DNA of 64,000 nucleotides. It comes from Verrucomicrobiales bacterium (GTDB lineage Bacteria; Verrucomicrobiota; Verrucomicrobiia; Limisphaerales; J093). The notes under the pieces were generated by a model, which worked only from the letters and a program-made list of their open reading frames with translations, did no database searches and was not told where the DNA came from. Location of the stretch: NCBI GenBank assembly GCA_015075445.1, contig JABTUJ010000040.1:31333-95332 (forward strand), written 5' to 3'. A program made the translations under genes and the position numbers. Of this stretch, positions 35,846 through 44,836 are shown piece by piece (the stretch's first letter is position 1; each line of letters opens with the position of its first letter).

Positions 35846-37299
35846 CCACCGACCAACTCCAGTTCGCCCTCGCCTTCACTCCGTCCGCGCGCCGCCCCAA
35901 GCCGTGCCTCCGCCCGTGTCTCCCAGTCGACGCACCTGGCTCAGCACCGCGCCGTTCGGCCGCGATCAACACCCTGCAAACCGAGGACCGGCCGGTGCAC
36001 GAGTGGTACCGGTTCGTGCTCTCTTTCCCGCCGCATCTCGTGCGCCAATGCCTCGAAGCCTGCGCGCCCGCGCCCGGCGGCTGGGTGCTCGACCCCTTCT
36101 GCGGCACCGGCACCACCCTCGTCGAATGCAAGAAGCAAGGCATTCCCAGCCTGGGCTGCGATGCCCACCCCTTCGCCGCGCTGGTCTCCCGCGTGAAGAC
36201 CGATTGGAGCCTCGACACCTCGGACTTGGGCCACGCGCTTCGCCGCATCCTCCGACGCAGTGACCTCGCCCGTCGCCCCGCCAGCCGCAAACCCTTCACC
36301 TGGCCGCCTCACCGCCCCGAGACCGAAGATCGGCCCGAACCGCTCGCCGACACGCCCGCCAGCCTCGACGCCTGGCTCTCCGAAGCGGAAGCGAAGCTCC
36401 TCCCCGAAGGTTTTCTCAGCCCGCGCCCCCTCGAACGGCTCGTCCGGTTGCGCGACCTCATCCTCGAAGAAACCGCCGCCGAACCCGTCGCCCTGCGCGA
36501 GTTCTTCCTCGTCGCCCTCGCCCATGTCATCGCCAACGGCGCCGGCAACTTCGCGTTCGGCCCGGAGATCTTCCGTACCCGACCCAAGCCGGACTACGAC
36601 GTCTGCGGCCACTTCGCCCGGCAGGCGGACGCGATGATGACCGATCTCGCCGCCATCCACGCCGCGGGCCTCGAAACCACGCCGAGCCGCGTCCTGCACA
36701 CCGACGCCCGCACCTTGCAGGACGTCCCGGACGACCTCGCCGCCGTCATCACGTCTCCGCCTTACCCGAACGAAAAGGACTACACCCGCACGACGCGCGT
36801 CGAGTCCATCCTGCTCCGGTTGGTCTCGGACCGCGCCACCCTCCGCCACGTCAAGCAGTCGTTGCTCCGGTCCAACACCCGCAACGTCTTTTCCCAGGAT
36901 CGCGACGAAGAAGAGGTCCAGGAATTCGCCTCGATCCGCGCCGTCTGTGAGGCCATCGAGCGGCGCCGCGTCGAACTGGGGAAGACCAGCGGGTTCGAGA
37001 AGCTCTATCCCCGTGTGGTTGGCCACTACTTCGGGGGCCTGCGCCGGCATCTCCGCGCGTTGCGTCCGAAGCTCCGGCCCCGCGCGCGCCTGGCCTATGT
37101 CGTGGGCGACCAACTCTCCTTTCTCCAGGTCCCCGTCGCCACGGGCTGTCTCCTGGAGGAAGTGGCCGCCGCCGAAGGTTACCGCACCCTCCGTCGGGAT
37201 CTCTGGCGCGAGCGCGTCGGGACCAAGGCCCGCCACGCGACGGCGACGGGACAGAGCCTGCGCATTCGCGAGGAGATTCTGCTGCTCGAAAAGACCTGA
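35842..37299 (+). CDS. Solitary DNA methyltransferase
   Basis: 485 residues with a GTG start that overlaps the sucB stop (GTGA). The SAM-binding motif is VLDPFCGTGTTLVECK (residues ~90-105) and the catalytic motif ITSPPYPNEKDYTR (~310), typical of N4-cytosine or N6-adenine methylases of the DNA_methylase/TSPPY type. A region of ~200 residues between the motifs may recognise the target. The C-terminus has AYVVGDQLSFLQV, as in related enzymes. No restriction endonuclease or specificity subunit is adjacent. It could be an orphan regulatory methylase or a remnant of a defence system. Confidence 0.85.
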   Translation: MTTDQLQFALAFTPSARRPKPCLRPCLPVDAPGSAPRRSAAINTLQTEDRPVHEWYRFVLSFPPHLVRQCLEACAPAPGGWVLDPFCGTGTTLVECKKQGIPSLGCDAHPFAALVSRVKTDWSLDTSDLGHALRRILRRSDLARRPASRKPFTWPPHRPETEDRPEPLADTPASLDAWLSEAEAKLLPEGFLSPRPLERLVRLRDLILEETAAEPVALREFFLVALAHVIANGAGNFAFGPEIFRTRPKPDYDVCGHFARQADAMMTDLAAIHAAGLETTPSRVLHTDARTLQDVPDDLAAVITSPPYPNEKDYTRTTRVESILLRLVSDRATLRHVKQSLLRSNTRNVFSQDRDEEEVQEFASIRAVCEAIERRRVELGKTSGFEKLYPRVVGHYFGGLRRHLRALRPKLRPRARLAYVVGDQLSFLQVPVATGCLLEEVAAAEGYRTLRRDLWRERVGTKARHATATGQSLRIREEILLLEKT

Positions 37300-37323
37300 G
37301 ACGCTGGCGCGAATCCCCCAATC

Positions 37324-37389
37324 CCCTATGTTCGTAATCGGCCGAGACCCCCCCGTCCCTGGACCCTCCGCAGATTGCGAACATCGGGA
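37324..37389. repeat. Palindromic intergenic repeat, copy 1
   Basis: Left arm CCCTATGTTCGTAATCGG and right arm GATTGCGAACATCGGG fold back on each other around a ~20-base centre. A better-preserved copy lies at 63805-63875. Confidence 0.6.
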
Positions 37390-37413
37390 ATTGGGAGGAG
37401 GGAGTTTTGACCT

Positions 37414-37731
37414 CGGGGTCGGACCACGGGAAGTCGTTTGCTTCCAGTGAGGTGTCCCGTCTGCCGGGCGCTCGGGCGCGCTTGCCGGCCGTTTTCCGCC
37501 CAGTTTCTCGCAGGCAAGGGCGGCATCGTGGGCTCGAAGGCGACCTCCACGGTAGGCCCCGCACCCTCCAATTCCCATAGCAGGCCGGGTGTTTGCCGGG
37601 CACAGGACGAGCCTGGGCGCGCAGGCTTGGACGCATAAACCGGGACCGAAAACCGGTTCGAAGAGCCGATACCGTCCGTGGATCAGCTCCTCCAGCCTTC
37701 GTATGGAACGACTTCGCGTGGTCCGACCCCG
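37414..37731. mobile_element. MITE-like element with GGGGTCGGACCACG arms
   Basis: The arms match as inverted repeats over about 22 bases with one or two mismatches (GGGGTCGGACCACGGGAAGT and its complement at 37711-37731). Similar, weaker pairs bracket 7902-8143 and 14299-14538. The spacing is 240-320 bases and no transposase lies inside. Interiors are not obviously alike, so common origin rests on the ends. Confidence 0.45.
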
Positions 37732-37771
37732 ACTTCGATGGGCCTTGCCTCGCGCCGGCCAACCCAGTTTG

Positions 37772-38977
37772 ATGCCGGCCATGCATTCCCTACCGCGTCA
37801 TCCTCGGCGTGCCCGCGCGGCCGCCCTCTTCGCCAGCCTCGCCACCCTCGGCTTGTCCATCGCCTGCCTCGCCCCCGCCCACGCGGCCGGCCCCGATGCC
37901 GGGCATTTCACGGTCTATGTGGGCACTTACACCGGCCCGAAAAGCCAGGGCATCTATGCCTTCCACTTCGACGCCGCCACCGGAACGGTCACCGAACTCG
38001 GGTGCGTGGCCAAGGTCACCCATCCAGCCTTTCTCGCCCTGCATCCGCGGAAGCCCTGCCTCTACGCCGTCAACGAGGTCAACGAGGCGTCGGGCCGGAA
38101 GACGGGTGCGGTCACGGCGTTTGCGCTGGATCGCGAGACGGGCCGGCTCACGTTGATCAACCAGCAGTCCTCCGGCGGGGCCGGTCCCTGTCATCTGACG
38201 GTGGACGCCACCGGACGCGCCGTGCTGGTGGCGAATTACGGCGGCGGCAGTGTGGCCGTGCTGCCCCTTCAGCCGGACGGCGCGCTCGCCGAGCCGAGTG
38301 CCGTGGTCCAACACACCGGCAGCAGCGTGAATCCTTCGCGGCAGCGCCAACCGCACGCCCACTCCGTCAACCTGTCGCCCGACAACCGTTTCGCATTCGT
38401 CGCCGACTTGGGCATTGACCAGGTGCGGGTGTATCGGTTCGACCCCACCCGGGGCACCCTGGAAGCCCACGACCCGCCCGCCGCGACGCTCGCACCGGGA
38501 GCCGGTCCGCGGCACTTCGCCTTTCATCCCTCCGGCCGCTGGGCCTACGTCATCAACGAGCTCCAGAGCACCGTGACCGCGTTCGCCTACAACGCCTTTG
38601 GCGGACGGCTGACGGCGGTCCAGTCGATTCCGACGCTGCCCGCGGACTTCACCGGCGCGAGCACGACGGCCGAGATCGTGGTGCATCCCTCCGGGCGGTT
38701 CGCCTACGGCTCGAACCGCGGCCACGACAGCCTGGTGGTGTTCGCGATCAGTCCCGCCGACGGCACGCTCCGGGTCATCGAGCACGTGCCCACGCAGGGC
38801 CGGACGCCGCGGAACTTCGCCATCGACCCGACCGGCCGCACCCTGTGGGTGGCCAACCAGGGCTCGGACAACCTCGTCTTGTTCCGCGTCGATCCCGACA
38901 CCGGCAGGCTCACGCCCACGGGGCAGCGTTTCGAAGTCGGGTCCCCCGTCTGCGTCCGCTTCAGCCCGCGTCCTTGA
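37772..38977 (+). CDS. Secreted lactonase, 7-bladed beta-propeller (6-phosphogluconolactonase-like)
   Basis: 401 residues from the ATG at 37772 (a second ATG is at 37781). The signal peptide ends around LSIACLAPAHAA. The body is a lactonase/YbhE-type propeller: VYVGTYTGPKSQGIYAF at blade 1, LALHPRKPCLYAVNE, GGAGPCHLTVDATGRAVLVA, PHAHSVNLSPDNRFAFVAD, GAGPRHFAFHPSGRWAYVI, and RTPRNFAIDPTGRTLWVANQ. Cytoplasmic members hydrolyse 6-phosphogluconolactone. The exported type probably acts on other lactones or sugars. It stands alone between repeats and the accessory region. Confidence 0.9.
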   Translation: MPAMHSLPRHPRRARAAALFASLATLGLSIACLAPAHAAGPDAGHFTVYVGTYTGPKSQGIYAFHFDAATGTVTELGCVAKVTHPAFLALHPRKPCLYAVNEVNEASGRKTGAVTAFALDRETGRLTLINQQSSGGAGPCHLTVDATGRAVLVANYGGGSVAVLPLQPDGALAEPSAVVQHTGSSVNPSRQRQPHAHSVNLSPDNRFAFVADLGIDQVRVYRFDPTRGTLEAHDPPAATLAPGAGPRHFAFHPSGRWAYVINELQSTVTAFAYNAFGGRLTAVQSIPTLPADFTGASTTAEIVVHPSGRFAYGSNRGHDSLVVFAISPADGTLRVIEHVPTQGRTPRNFAIDPTGRTLWVANQGSDNLVLFRVDPDTGRLTPTGQRFEVGSPVCVRFSPRP

Positions 38978-39162
38978 ACGCGCGGCGTGTCGCCGCGGTT
39001 TCCATGATGTCCCCGGGGAGCGCAGGCGCCTCGCCTGCGGCCGTCGGCGCCCCCGCCGACGGCTCCGAGCGGGACGCGGGGGCGCGTCTCGCGACACCGG
39101 AAGGCCGCCGGGAAGGGGGGACGGCAGTCAACGACCGCCTCCCCCCAACCCGGCCCTCCAGT

Positions 39163-39642
39163 TCACTTCCCCTTCGGGAGAACCAAGGTCCCTTCAAACG
39201 ATCCGCTCGTAATACCTGTGCTCTGCTCGAGGGCGCGCGTCAGGGTGAAGCCGCCGCTCGCGCCGGTGAACCGACCGTCCCCATCGGTGAGAGTGTAGAT
39301 CTCAACGATGCTGAGATAACCTGGCTCGACCACCGTGGCTTGACCCGTCACCTCTGCATAAAGCCGATCGCCATTGGCCGCGACCAATGCCGCGGTCCCG
39401 GAGCCGGAGATCGTCAGCAGGTCCACCACAAATTCATAGTGCAGGGTGAATCGCCCCAAATGCGAAGCGGTGCCTCCAACGTCCCCGAAGATGTAGCGCG
39501 TGGGGAACTCCGTGATGCCCGTTTCCGACCCCTCGAATGCACCCGTGAACGGCACGGTTACCTCCGCCGCCGCCGACGGGGTGTGGACCAGCAGCAGAGG
39601 GAGCAGTTGTCCGATCAGGATGAGGTTGCGAAGACTTTTCAT
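39163..39642 (-). CDS. Small secreted beta-rich protein, paralogue of the 51.7 kb gene
   Basis: 159 residues from the ATG at 39642. The signal peptide is LILIGQLLPLLLVHTPSAAA. The mature part starts EVTVPFTGAFEGSETG and contains ASHLGRFTLHYEFVVDLLT, then ANGDRLYAEVTGQATV and GRFTGASGGFTLTRAL. The protein at 51674-52159 shares this whole plan, so they form one family; the function is unknown. The conserved leader element E1 lies ~75-135 bases upstream, and the kinase-WD40 gene ends just beyond it. Confidence 0.75.
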   Translation of the reverse strand: MKSLRNLILIGQLLPLLLVHTPSAAAEVTVPFTGAFEGSETGITEFPTRYIFGDVGGTASHLGRFTLHYEFVVDLLTISGSGTAALVAANGDRLYAEVTGQATVVEPGYLSIVEIYTLTDGDGRFTGASGGFTLTRALEQSTGITSGSFEGTLVLPKGK

Positions 39643-39713
39643 GCGTCGTTTCCGTCTTGTGGCTGGTGATTCATGAGACTCCGGAACGGCCGCTGCCAGC
39701 CCGATCCCAGGCC

Positions 39714-39778
39714 CGTTCCGCGAAGGGAAACGCCCCTTCATCGATACCTGCGACGTAACGCCGCGAGTCCACTCACGG
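39714..39778 (-). promoter_or_regulatory. Conserved ECF-like promoter/leader element, copy E1
   Basis: On the minus strand: GTGAGTGG, then ACGTCGCAGG, then the hairpin GAAGGGGCGTTTCCCTTC. It lies ~75-135 bases upstream of the secreted protein start at 39642. Confidence 0.6.
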
Positions 39779-39828
39779 AAGTTGAGATGAAGTTGGAGGT
39801 CCGCGATCCCCTGCCCGACGCGCCTCCG

Positions 39829-42800
39829 TCAGGGCGTCTCGGGGGACAAGGTAATCCGAAGCCCGGGCACCGCCTGACCGTCGGCGTCGGTGACGCAGAC
39901 CGAACCGAGCCAGTCCTCGGTCTCGTTCACCACCTTGAACACCAGCGCATTCACGCCGGCGGGCAGCTCCAACCGATCCACGCGGTCGGTGTGGGGTTCC
40001 CACGCTCGCCCCTCGGTCTGCCGGTAGAGCTCCTTTCCATTCAGGAAGACTTGAGCCTGATCATCACTGCCCACGTGCAGCACCACGGCGTGGCAGTCGA
40101 CCTCCGCCACGAGGTAACAGACCGCGTACGCCGCGCAGTGCTCTGCCTCCGTCTCCCTGAAGAGGCGCGCGAAATCCAGCCGCAGATCCTCCGAATAGAC
40201 GGCCCGCCAGACGAGCTCTTGCCCGCCGCAGGGGACCCGCTGGTCTGCCCGCGGGCGTTGCAGCGCTTCCGGCGGTACGAGGTCCTGGTCCAAGGCCGTC
40301 GCGCCGTCCTCCCCGGCGCAGGGCAGCGGTCCAAACACCAGCCATTCCCGGATGCCCAAGGCCTGGATGCGCCGCCCCGCAGTCAGGCGTTCGCGTCGTT
40401 CCGCCTCGATGCGCTCGCGGGCCAACCGCTCTTCTTCACCCCATGCCGCCACCTCCTCGTCGGAGGCGATGCCGATCACCCGGGCGGGAGGCGGCCCGGC
40501 AATGACGAGGCTGCGTCCGTCCGGGGCGAGCGCCAGCGCGAATCCGCCCGTGATGGTCAGGAGCTCCTGCCCGTCAACGGCGTCCCAGACCCGGGTCGTG
40601 AAATCGAATGAACTGGTGACAATGCGTCTCCCGTCTGGCGTGAAGGCGGCAAACACGGCCCGGTCGGTGTGTCCTTCCAGCTTGAGTTCCTCTCGACCCG
40701 TCAAGGCATCCCAGACCCGGGGCGTGCCATCAAAACCGAAGGTGACGATCCGCCGGCTGTCAGCGGAGAAGGCCGCGGTGTCAATGCTGGCGGTGTGACC
40801 GACCAGCGGAAACCGGCGTTGCGCGGTGGCGACGTCCCAGACATGGGCGGACCCTTCAGAACGAGCTTGCATCACGCCATCCGGGCTAGCCCGCAAGATG
40901 CGGTGGCCGCCTGCGCCCTCGCTTGCGGGAGAGCTTACCGTCACGATCCACCGGCCGTCTGGAGAAGCCGCAGCCCTCACCAACGGGTGGTCTTCCTCGA
41001 GCCGATGCTCGACCTGGCCGGTGATGGCATCCCACACGAGCGCTTCCGCACCCCCGCCCCCCGTGAGGATGCGCCGGGGGTCGAGAAAGCAGGCCGTGGC
41101 GACGCTTGCCTGGTGTTCGGGAAGCGTGAGGATGTCCTCGCCCGTGGCGAGTTCCCAGACTCTCGGAATGCGATCGTCACCGCCCGTGATGACCCTTCGG
41201 CCGTCCGGCGAGAAGCTCACCGACCAGATGCGGTCGGTGCCCGGCCCGAGGCTGCGCACAAAGCCCCCGGTGGTCGCAGACCATACCTTGGCCGTTCCGT
41301 CCCAACTCCCGGTCACGATGCGCTGGCTATCCGGCGAGTAGGCCACTCTCACAACGCTCTGAGTATGGCGCTCCGGAGGGGTGCGGCCCTCCAGAGTTAT
41401 GAACTCCCGGCGCCGGGTGATATCCCAGAGCTTGGCGGTATGATCGTAGCTGCCGGTCAGAATCCGTTGTCCGTCCGGCGAGACCGCCACGGCCGCCACC
41501 TCCGCGTCGTGACCTCGCAACGTGAACAGATTCGTGCGGCCCGCCAGCGACCACACGGGTGCCGTCCGATCCAGCCCGCCCGTCACCAGCCACTGACCGT
41601 GGGAATCAGCGGCGAGAGAGAAGGGAAAATCCACCTTCGTGGGCGGCCACCACCGCGGTCTCCCCTGGAGAGGCGGGCCCAGTTCCTCCCCGGTGGCCCG
41701 ATCCCAAACCCGCGCCACATGGTCCCGGCCGCCCGTCAGAATCCGGCGCTCGTCGGATGAGAAGATAGCTGTGAACGGGAACGTCCCTGAACCCTTCTCG
41801 CCGCGCGAGGCAATCCGCGTACTGGGAGCACGGAACACGGTGGGTGGAGTTCGGGTGGCCACCTCCCAGACCCTGGCCGACTCATCGCCACTGGCGGTGA
41901 GCAGCCATCGGCTGTCACGGGAAAAGGTCACGCTCCAGACCCGACCCGTGTGGTCGAAGGTGCGGAGCCACTGGCCGGTCTCTGCATCCCAAAGCCGCGC
42001 GGTGTGATCGTAGCTGCCCGTCGCGATCAACCGCCCGTCGGGCGAGAAGGCAGCGGAGGTGAGCCAGCCGTCGTGTCCCACCAGCCGAAGCGACTCCGTC
42101 CCGGTCGCCGTTTCCCAGAGGCGAGCGGTCTTGTCCGCGCTGGCGGTGAGCACGTGCCGCCCGCCCGGTGCGAAGCAGGCGGCCCGGACCTCGCGGGAGT
42201 GGCCATGCAAGACCATCAACTGTGTGCCTTGCTCCGTGTCCCACACCCGGGCCGTGGTATCATAACTGCCCGTCACCGCCCGGCGTCCGTCGGACGAAAA
42301 CGCCACGGCGATGACGGGGGCCAGGTGCCCGCGCAGGGTCTTCAGGTCGAGGTGCGCCTGCCGCTGCCAGTACCACCACTCGAAGTGACGGTCCGGATGG
42401 TTCCGCGTTGCTGCAAGGATCTGGCGCAGGCGGGCGAAGTTGTTGTCTTCCCAAGCCAGACGGGCCTCCCGCAGGCTGGACACGTACACTTGGTGCTCGG
42501 CGTCGTGGCGGGCGCTCGTGGCGTTGTCACGCTCACGGCGGGCCTCGACCGTGCTCCTCAAGCTCACCGCCAGTCCGACCAGGAGTGACGTCACCACGAC
42601 CAGGCCGGTGGCGAAGGCCAGCTTGTGCCGGCGCAGCGCCTTCTGGAGGCGGTAGACGGTCGAAGGCGGACGCGCGAATACCGGTTCATTCTCGAGGTAG
42701 CGCATCAGATCCGCCGCCAGCCCGCTCGCCGTCTCATACCGCCGCGTCCGGTCCTTCTCGAGACACTTCATCACGATCCAGTCCAGATCGCCGCGAACCA

Positions 42801-43995
42801 GCTTGATCTGCTCCCGCAAACGCGATCGTGCCAACTCCTGCGTCAGCCGCGTACTCGGTCGCATCGGCTCCTTCTCCCGGATCGTCTGTCGCATCGCGTC
42901 GATCCCTGGGACGCCATCCCTGGCGTCGAACGGCGTCGTCCCGGTGAGCAACTCGTAGAGCAGTACCCCCAGGCTGTAGATGTCCGAGCGCGTATCGATA
43001 TCCAGCCCGCTCATCTCCGCCTGCTCCGGGCTCATGTACGCCGGCGTGCCAAGGAACTGCTCGAACGCGGTGAACACCGTCTTGTCCGTCAGCGGTTCGC
43101 CGGTCGTTGCCTTGGCAATCCCGAAGTCGATGATCTTCGGCACCGGCATGCCGTCCCGGAGGGTGACCAGCACATTCGAAGGTTTGAGGTCGCGGTGAAT
43201 GATCCCCTTCTGGTGCGCGTGCTGGACCGCCAGGCAGACCTGGATGAACAGGCGCAGGCGCTCCGCCACCCCCAGTCGGGCCAGGTCACAGAAGCTGGTG
43301 ATCCTGGTCCCCGGCACCCATTCCATGACGAAGTAAGGACGACCGCAGGCCCGCGGGAAGTCCGAAGGTCGAAGGTCGAAGTCCGAAGGTCGAAGGGCGA
43401 AGTCCGAAGGTCGAAGGTCGAGGTCCGAAGGTCGAGGTCCCCCCTTCGAACTTCGCCCTTCGCCCTTCGAACTTCGTCTTTCGTCCTTCCCCCTTCGCCC
43501 TTCTTCCTTCACCTCTCCTTCGGACTTCGACACTCGAACTTCGGACTTCCCACCGTCCGTCGTGCCCGCATCAAACACCTTGGCGATATGGGGATGGTCC
43601 ATCATCGCCAGCGCCTGCCGTTCCGCCTCGAACCGGGCGATCACCTGTTTGGTGTCCATTCCGGCCTTGAGGATCTTCAACGCCACCCGACGGCGGACCG
43701 GGGTCTCCTGCTCGGCGAGATACACCATGCCAAAGCCCCCCTCGCCAATCGGCCCGAGAATGCGGTACGGGCCGATGCGGGTGCCAACGCCCTCGTCGGC
43801 TTGCGGCGGGCCCTCGCCCAGAAGCGGCCGCTCCAGGAAATCCCCGGCCTCGACCTGCGCCGCAAGCATGGCTTCCACTTCGCTGCGGAGGGCGGGTTCG
43901 CCCGCGCACGCCTCATCCAGGTACCGGGCCCGCACCTCGTCGGAAGCCAGCCCGGCGGCCTCGCTGAAAATGGTCTTGATCCGTTCCCAATCCAT
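39829..43995 (-). CDS. Ser/Thr kinase with membrane segment, WD40 propellers and C-terminal sandwich domain
   Basis: 1388 residues. Kinase domain ~85-390: lysine in RVALKILKAGMD, catalytic loop HRDLKPSNVLV, DFG in IIDFGIAKA, and GTPAYMSPEQAEMSG. Between strands 4 and 5 (~147-213) sits a low-complexity insert coded by heptanucleotide repeats (RPSDFALRPSDFDL). A membrane helix follows (~465, LVVVTSLLVGLAVSL). About 14 WD40 repeats (~530-1165) show SPDGRRIVTGS-type motifs. The last ~185 residues (WLVFGPLPCAG, then HVGSDDQAQVFLNGKELY) are a beta-sandwich absent from its paralogue at 52.4 kb. The sigma gene lies 72 bases upstream on the same strand. This sigma-kinase pairing is common in Verrucomicrobia and Planctomycetes. 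Confidence 0.92.
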   Translation of the reverse strand: MDWERIKTIFSEAAGLASDEVRARYLDEACAGEPALRSEVEAMLAAQVEAGDFLERPLLGEGPPQADEGVGTRIGPYRILGPIGEGGFGMVYLAEQETPVRRRVALKILKAGMDTKQVIARFEAERQALAMMDHPHIAKVFDAGTTDGGKSEVRVSKSEGEVKEEGRRGKDERRSSKGEGRSSKGGPRPSDLDLRPSDFALRPSDFDLRPSDFPRACGRPYFVMEWVPGTRITSFCDLARLGVAERLRLFIQVCLAVQHAHQKGIIHRDLKPSNVLVTLRDGMPVPKIIDFGIAKATTGEPLTDKTVFTAFEQFLGTPAYMSPEQAEMSGLDIDTRSDIYSLGVLLYELLTGTTPFDARDGVPGIDAMRQTIREKEPMRPSTRLTQELARSRLREQIKLVRGDLDWIVMKCLEKDRTRRYETASGLAADLMRYLENEPVFARPPSTVYRLQKALRRHKLAFATGLVVVTSLLVGLAVSLRSTVEARRERDNATSARHDAEHQVYVSSLREARLAWEDNNFARLRQILAATRNHPDRHFEWWYWQRQAHLDLKTLRGHLAPVIAVAFSSDGRRAVTGSYDTTARVWDTEQGTQLMVLHGHSREVRAACFAPGGRHVLTASADKTARLWETATGTESLRLVGHDGWLTSAAFSPDGRLIATGSYDHTARLWDAETGQWLRTFDHTGRVWSVTFSRDSRWLLTASGDESARVWEVATRTPPTVFRAPSTRIASRGEKGSGTFPFTAIFSSDERRILTGGRDHVARVWDRATGEELGPPLQGRPRWWPPTKVDFPFSLAADSHGQWLVTGGLDRTAPVWSLAGRTNLFTLRGHDAEVAAVAVSPDGQRILTGSYDHTAKLWDITRRREFITLEGRTPPERHTQSVVRVAYSPDSQRIVTGSWDGTAKVWSATTGGFVRSLGPGTDRIWSVSFSPDGRRVITGGDDRIPRVWELATGEDILTLPEHQASVATACFLDPRRILTGGGGAEALVWDAITGQVEHRLEEDHPLVRAAASPDGRWIVTVSSPASEGAGGHRILRASPDGVMQARSEGSAHVWDVATAQRRFPLVGHTASIDTAAFSADSRRIVTFGFDGTPRVWDALTGREELKLEGHTDRAVFAAFTPDGRRIVTSSFDFTTRVWDAVDGQELLTITGGFALALAPDGRSLVIAGPPPARVIGIASDEEVAAWGEEERLARERIEAERRERLTAGRRIQALGIREWLVFGPLPCAGEDGATALDQDLVPPEALQRPRADQRVPCGGQELVWRAVYSEDLRLDFARLFRETEAEHCAAYAVCYLVAEVDCHAVVLHVGSDDQAQVFLNGKELYRQTEGRAWEPHTDRVDRLELPAGVNALVFKVVNETEDWLGSVCVTDADGQAVPGLRITLSPETP
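43355..43556 (-). repeat. Heptanucleotide repeat tract inside the kinase gene
   Basis: Units related to CGAAGGT/CGAAGTC, followed by the complementary CTTCGCC/CTTCGAA, so the tract is also an imperfect inverted repeat. Seven-base units keep frame over three copies, giving 7-residue protein repeats. The same tract family occurs in the paralogous kinase at 55545-55850. Confidence 0.85.
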
Positions 43996-44067
43996 GGTGC
44001 TTCACACCCCCGTCCTTGACGCAGGCGACCATCCGAGGGCACGCGCCTCCAGGAGCGAGGGCCAAGT

Positions 44068-44634
44068 TCAATCCGCAGCGTCCAGCTTCCGGACCTTCCG
44101 GAACAACCAGACCCGGCTGAAGGCCCAGGACCGTCCAACGGTGGCCAGCGACACGCCCAGACACTCGGCGATCTGCGCTTGGGTCAGGCCGCCAAAAAAA
44201 CGCAGTTGCACGATCTTCGCCCCGACGGGATCCACGCCTTCCAACTCGGTCAAGGCCTCATCCAGCGCCAGCAATTCCTCGGCGGGCATCCCGCCCGCGA
44301 TCTCCACCTCCTCGAGTTCCACCCGCTCGAGACCGCCGCCGTGTTTGACCCGCTGCTTGCGCCGGGCGTTCTCGATGAGGATGCGGCGCATCGCTTCGGC
44401 CGCCGCCGCGAAGAAGTGCGTGCGGCCCCCCCAGCCCGGATCCTCGCGACCGACCAGGCGCACCCAGGCCTCGTGGACCAGCGCCGTGGCCTGCAAGGTC
44501 TGCCCGGGGCGTTCCGAGGCGAGCTTGCGGGCGGCGAGGCGGCGAAGCTCGTCATAGACCAGGGGGAGCAGTTCAGCAGCGGCCTTCCGCTCGCCGCGCT
44601 CGATGGCGGCCAGTGTTTGGGTGAAATCGCCCAT
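44068..44634 (-). CDS. ECF-type sigma factor (TIGR02999-like), module 1
   Basis: 188 residues. Sigma-2 region: LLPLVYDELRRLAARKLASE, then QATALVHEAWVRLVG and THFFAAAAEAMRRILIENAR. Sigma-4: IVQLRFFGGLTQAQIAECLG with SWAFSRVWLFRKV. This is the ECF group that sits next to Hanks-type kinases. The kinase-WD40 gene follows after 72 bases. Its paralogue at 56350-56922 shares most residues. A 21-base sequence just upstream is shared between the two genes. Confidence 0.93.
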   Translation of the reverse strand: MGDFTQTLAAIERGERKAAAELLPLVYDELRRLAARKLASERPGQTLQATALVHEAWVRLVGREDPGWGGRTHFFAAAAEAMRRILIENARRKQRVKHGGGLERVELEEVEIAGGMPAEELLALDEALTELEGVDPVGAKIVQLRFFGGLTQAQIAECLGVSLATVGRSWAFSRVWLFRKVRKLDAAD

Positions 44635-44649
44635 GAGGGTTTTGCAGGA

Positions 44650-44670
44650 TCCTGATTAGCATGCTTTCCA
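44650..44670 (-). promoter_or_regulatory. Conserved 21-nt motif upstream of sigma gene 1
   Basis: On the minus strand TGGAAAGCATGCTAATCAGG, 16-36 bases before the sigma ATG. The copy before the other sigma gene differs at one base. Likely promoter or operator; GGAAAG is reminiscent of an ECF -35 box. Confidence 0.55.
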
Positions 44671-44703
44671 GGAGATGCAAACCCCGGGTTCGTGGCGGCC
44701 GCG

Positions 44704-44734
44704 GCACCCTCTCCCGTCCATCGGGAGAGGGTGC
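44704..44734. terminator. Strong stem-loop after the 44.8 kb gene
   Basis: A perfect 13-bp inverted repeat (GCACCCTCTCCCG / CGGGAGAGGGTGC) with a 5-base loop. It lies downstream of the stop of the 44837-45787 gene and before the sigma promoter region. There is no T-run, so a REP-type or non-canonical terminator is possible. Confidence 0.5.
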
Positions 44735-44836
44735 ACGTGAGGGCCGGTGCGTGGGACGGCACGTTGGTGACCCTGGCGGCGCCCATTTCACGCCTCCCCG
44801 GGCGGGGACAGACGCGGTCTCCGTTCTTCCTCCGCT

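Larger units (their letters stand above)
37300..37771. other. Repeat-rich intergenic region
   Basis: Nothing coding is supported. It contains a palindromic repeat (37324-37389) and a pair of GGGGTCGGACCACG-type arms facing each other at 37414-37435 and 37710-37731. Both families recur elsewhere in the window. Confidence 0.5.

Noticed and set aside
43355..43556. CRISPR-like array
   Set aside because: Unit length is seven bases, without spacers, and the tract is in frame within a kinase gene.
44000..44067. An eighth copy of the leader element before the first kinase
   Set aside because: Only the GGAGGCGCGTGCCCTC part resembles it; the CGTCGCAGG and TGAGGG boxes are absent.
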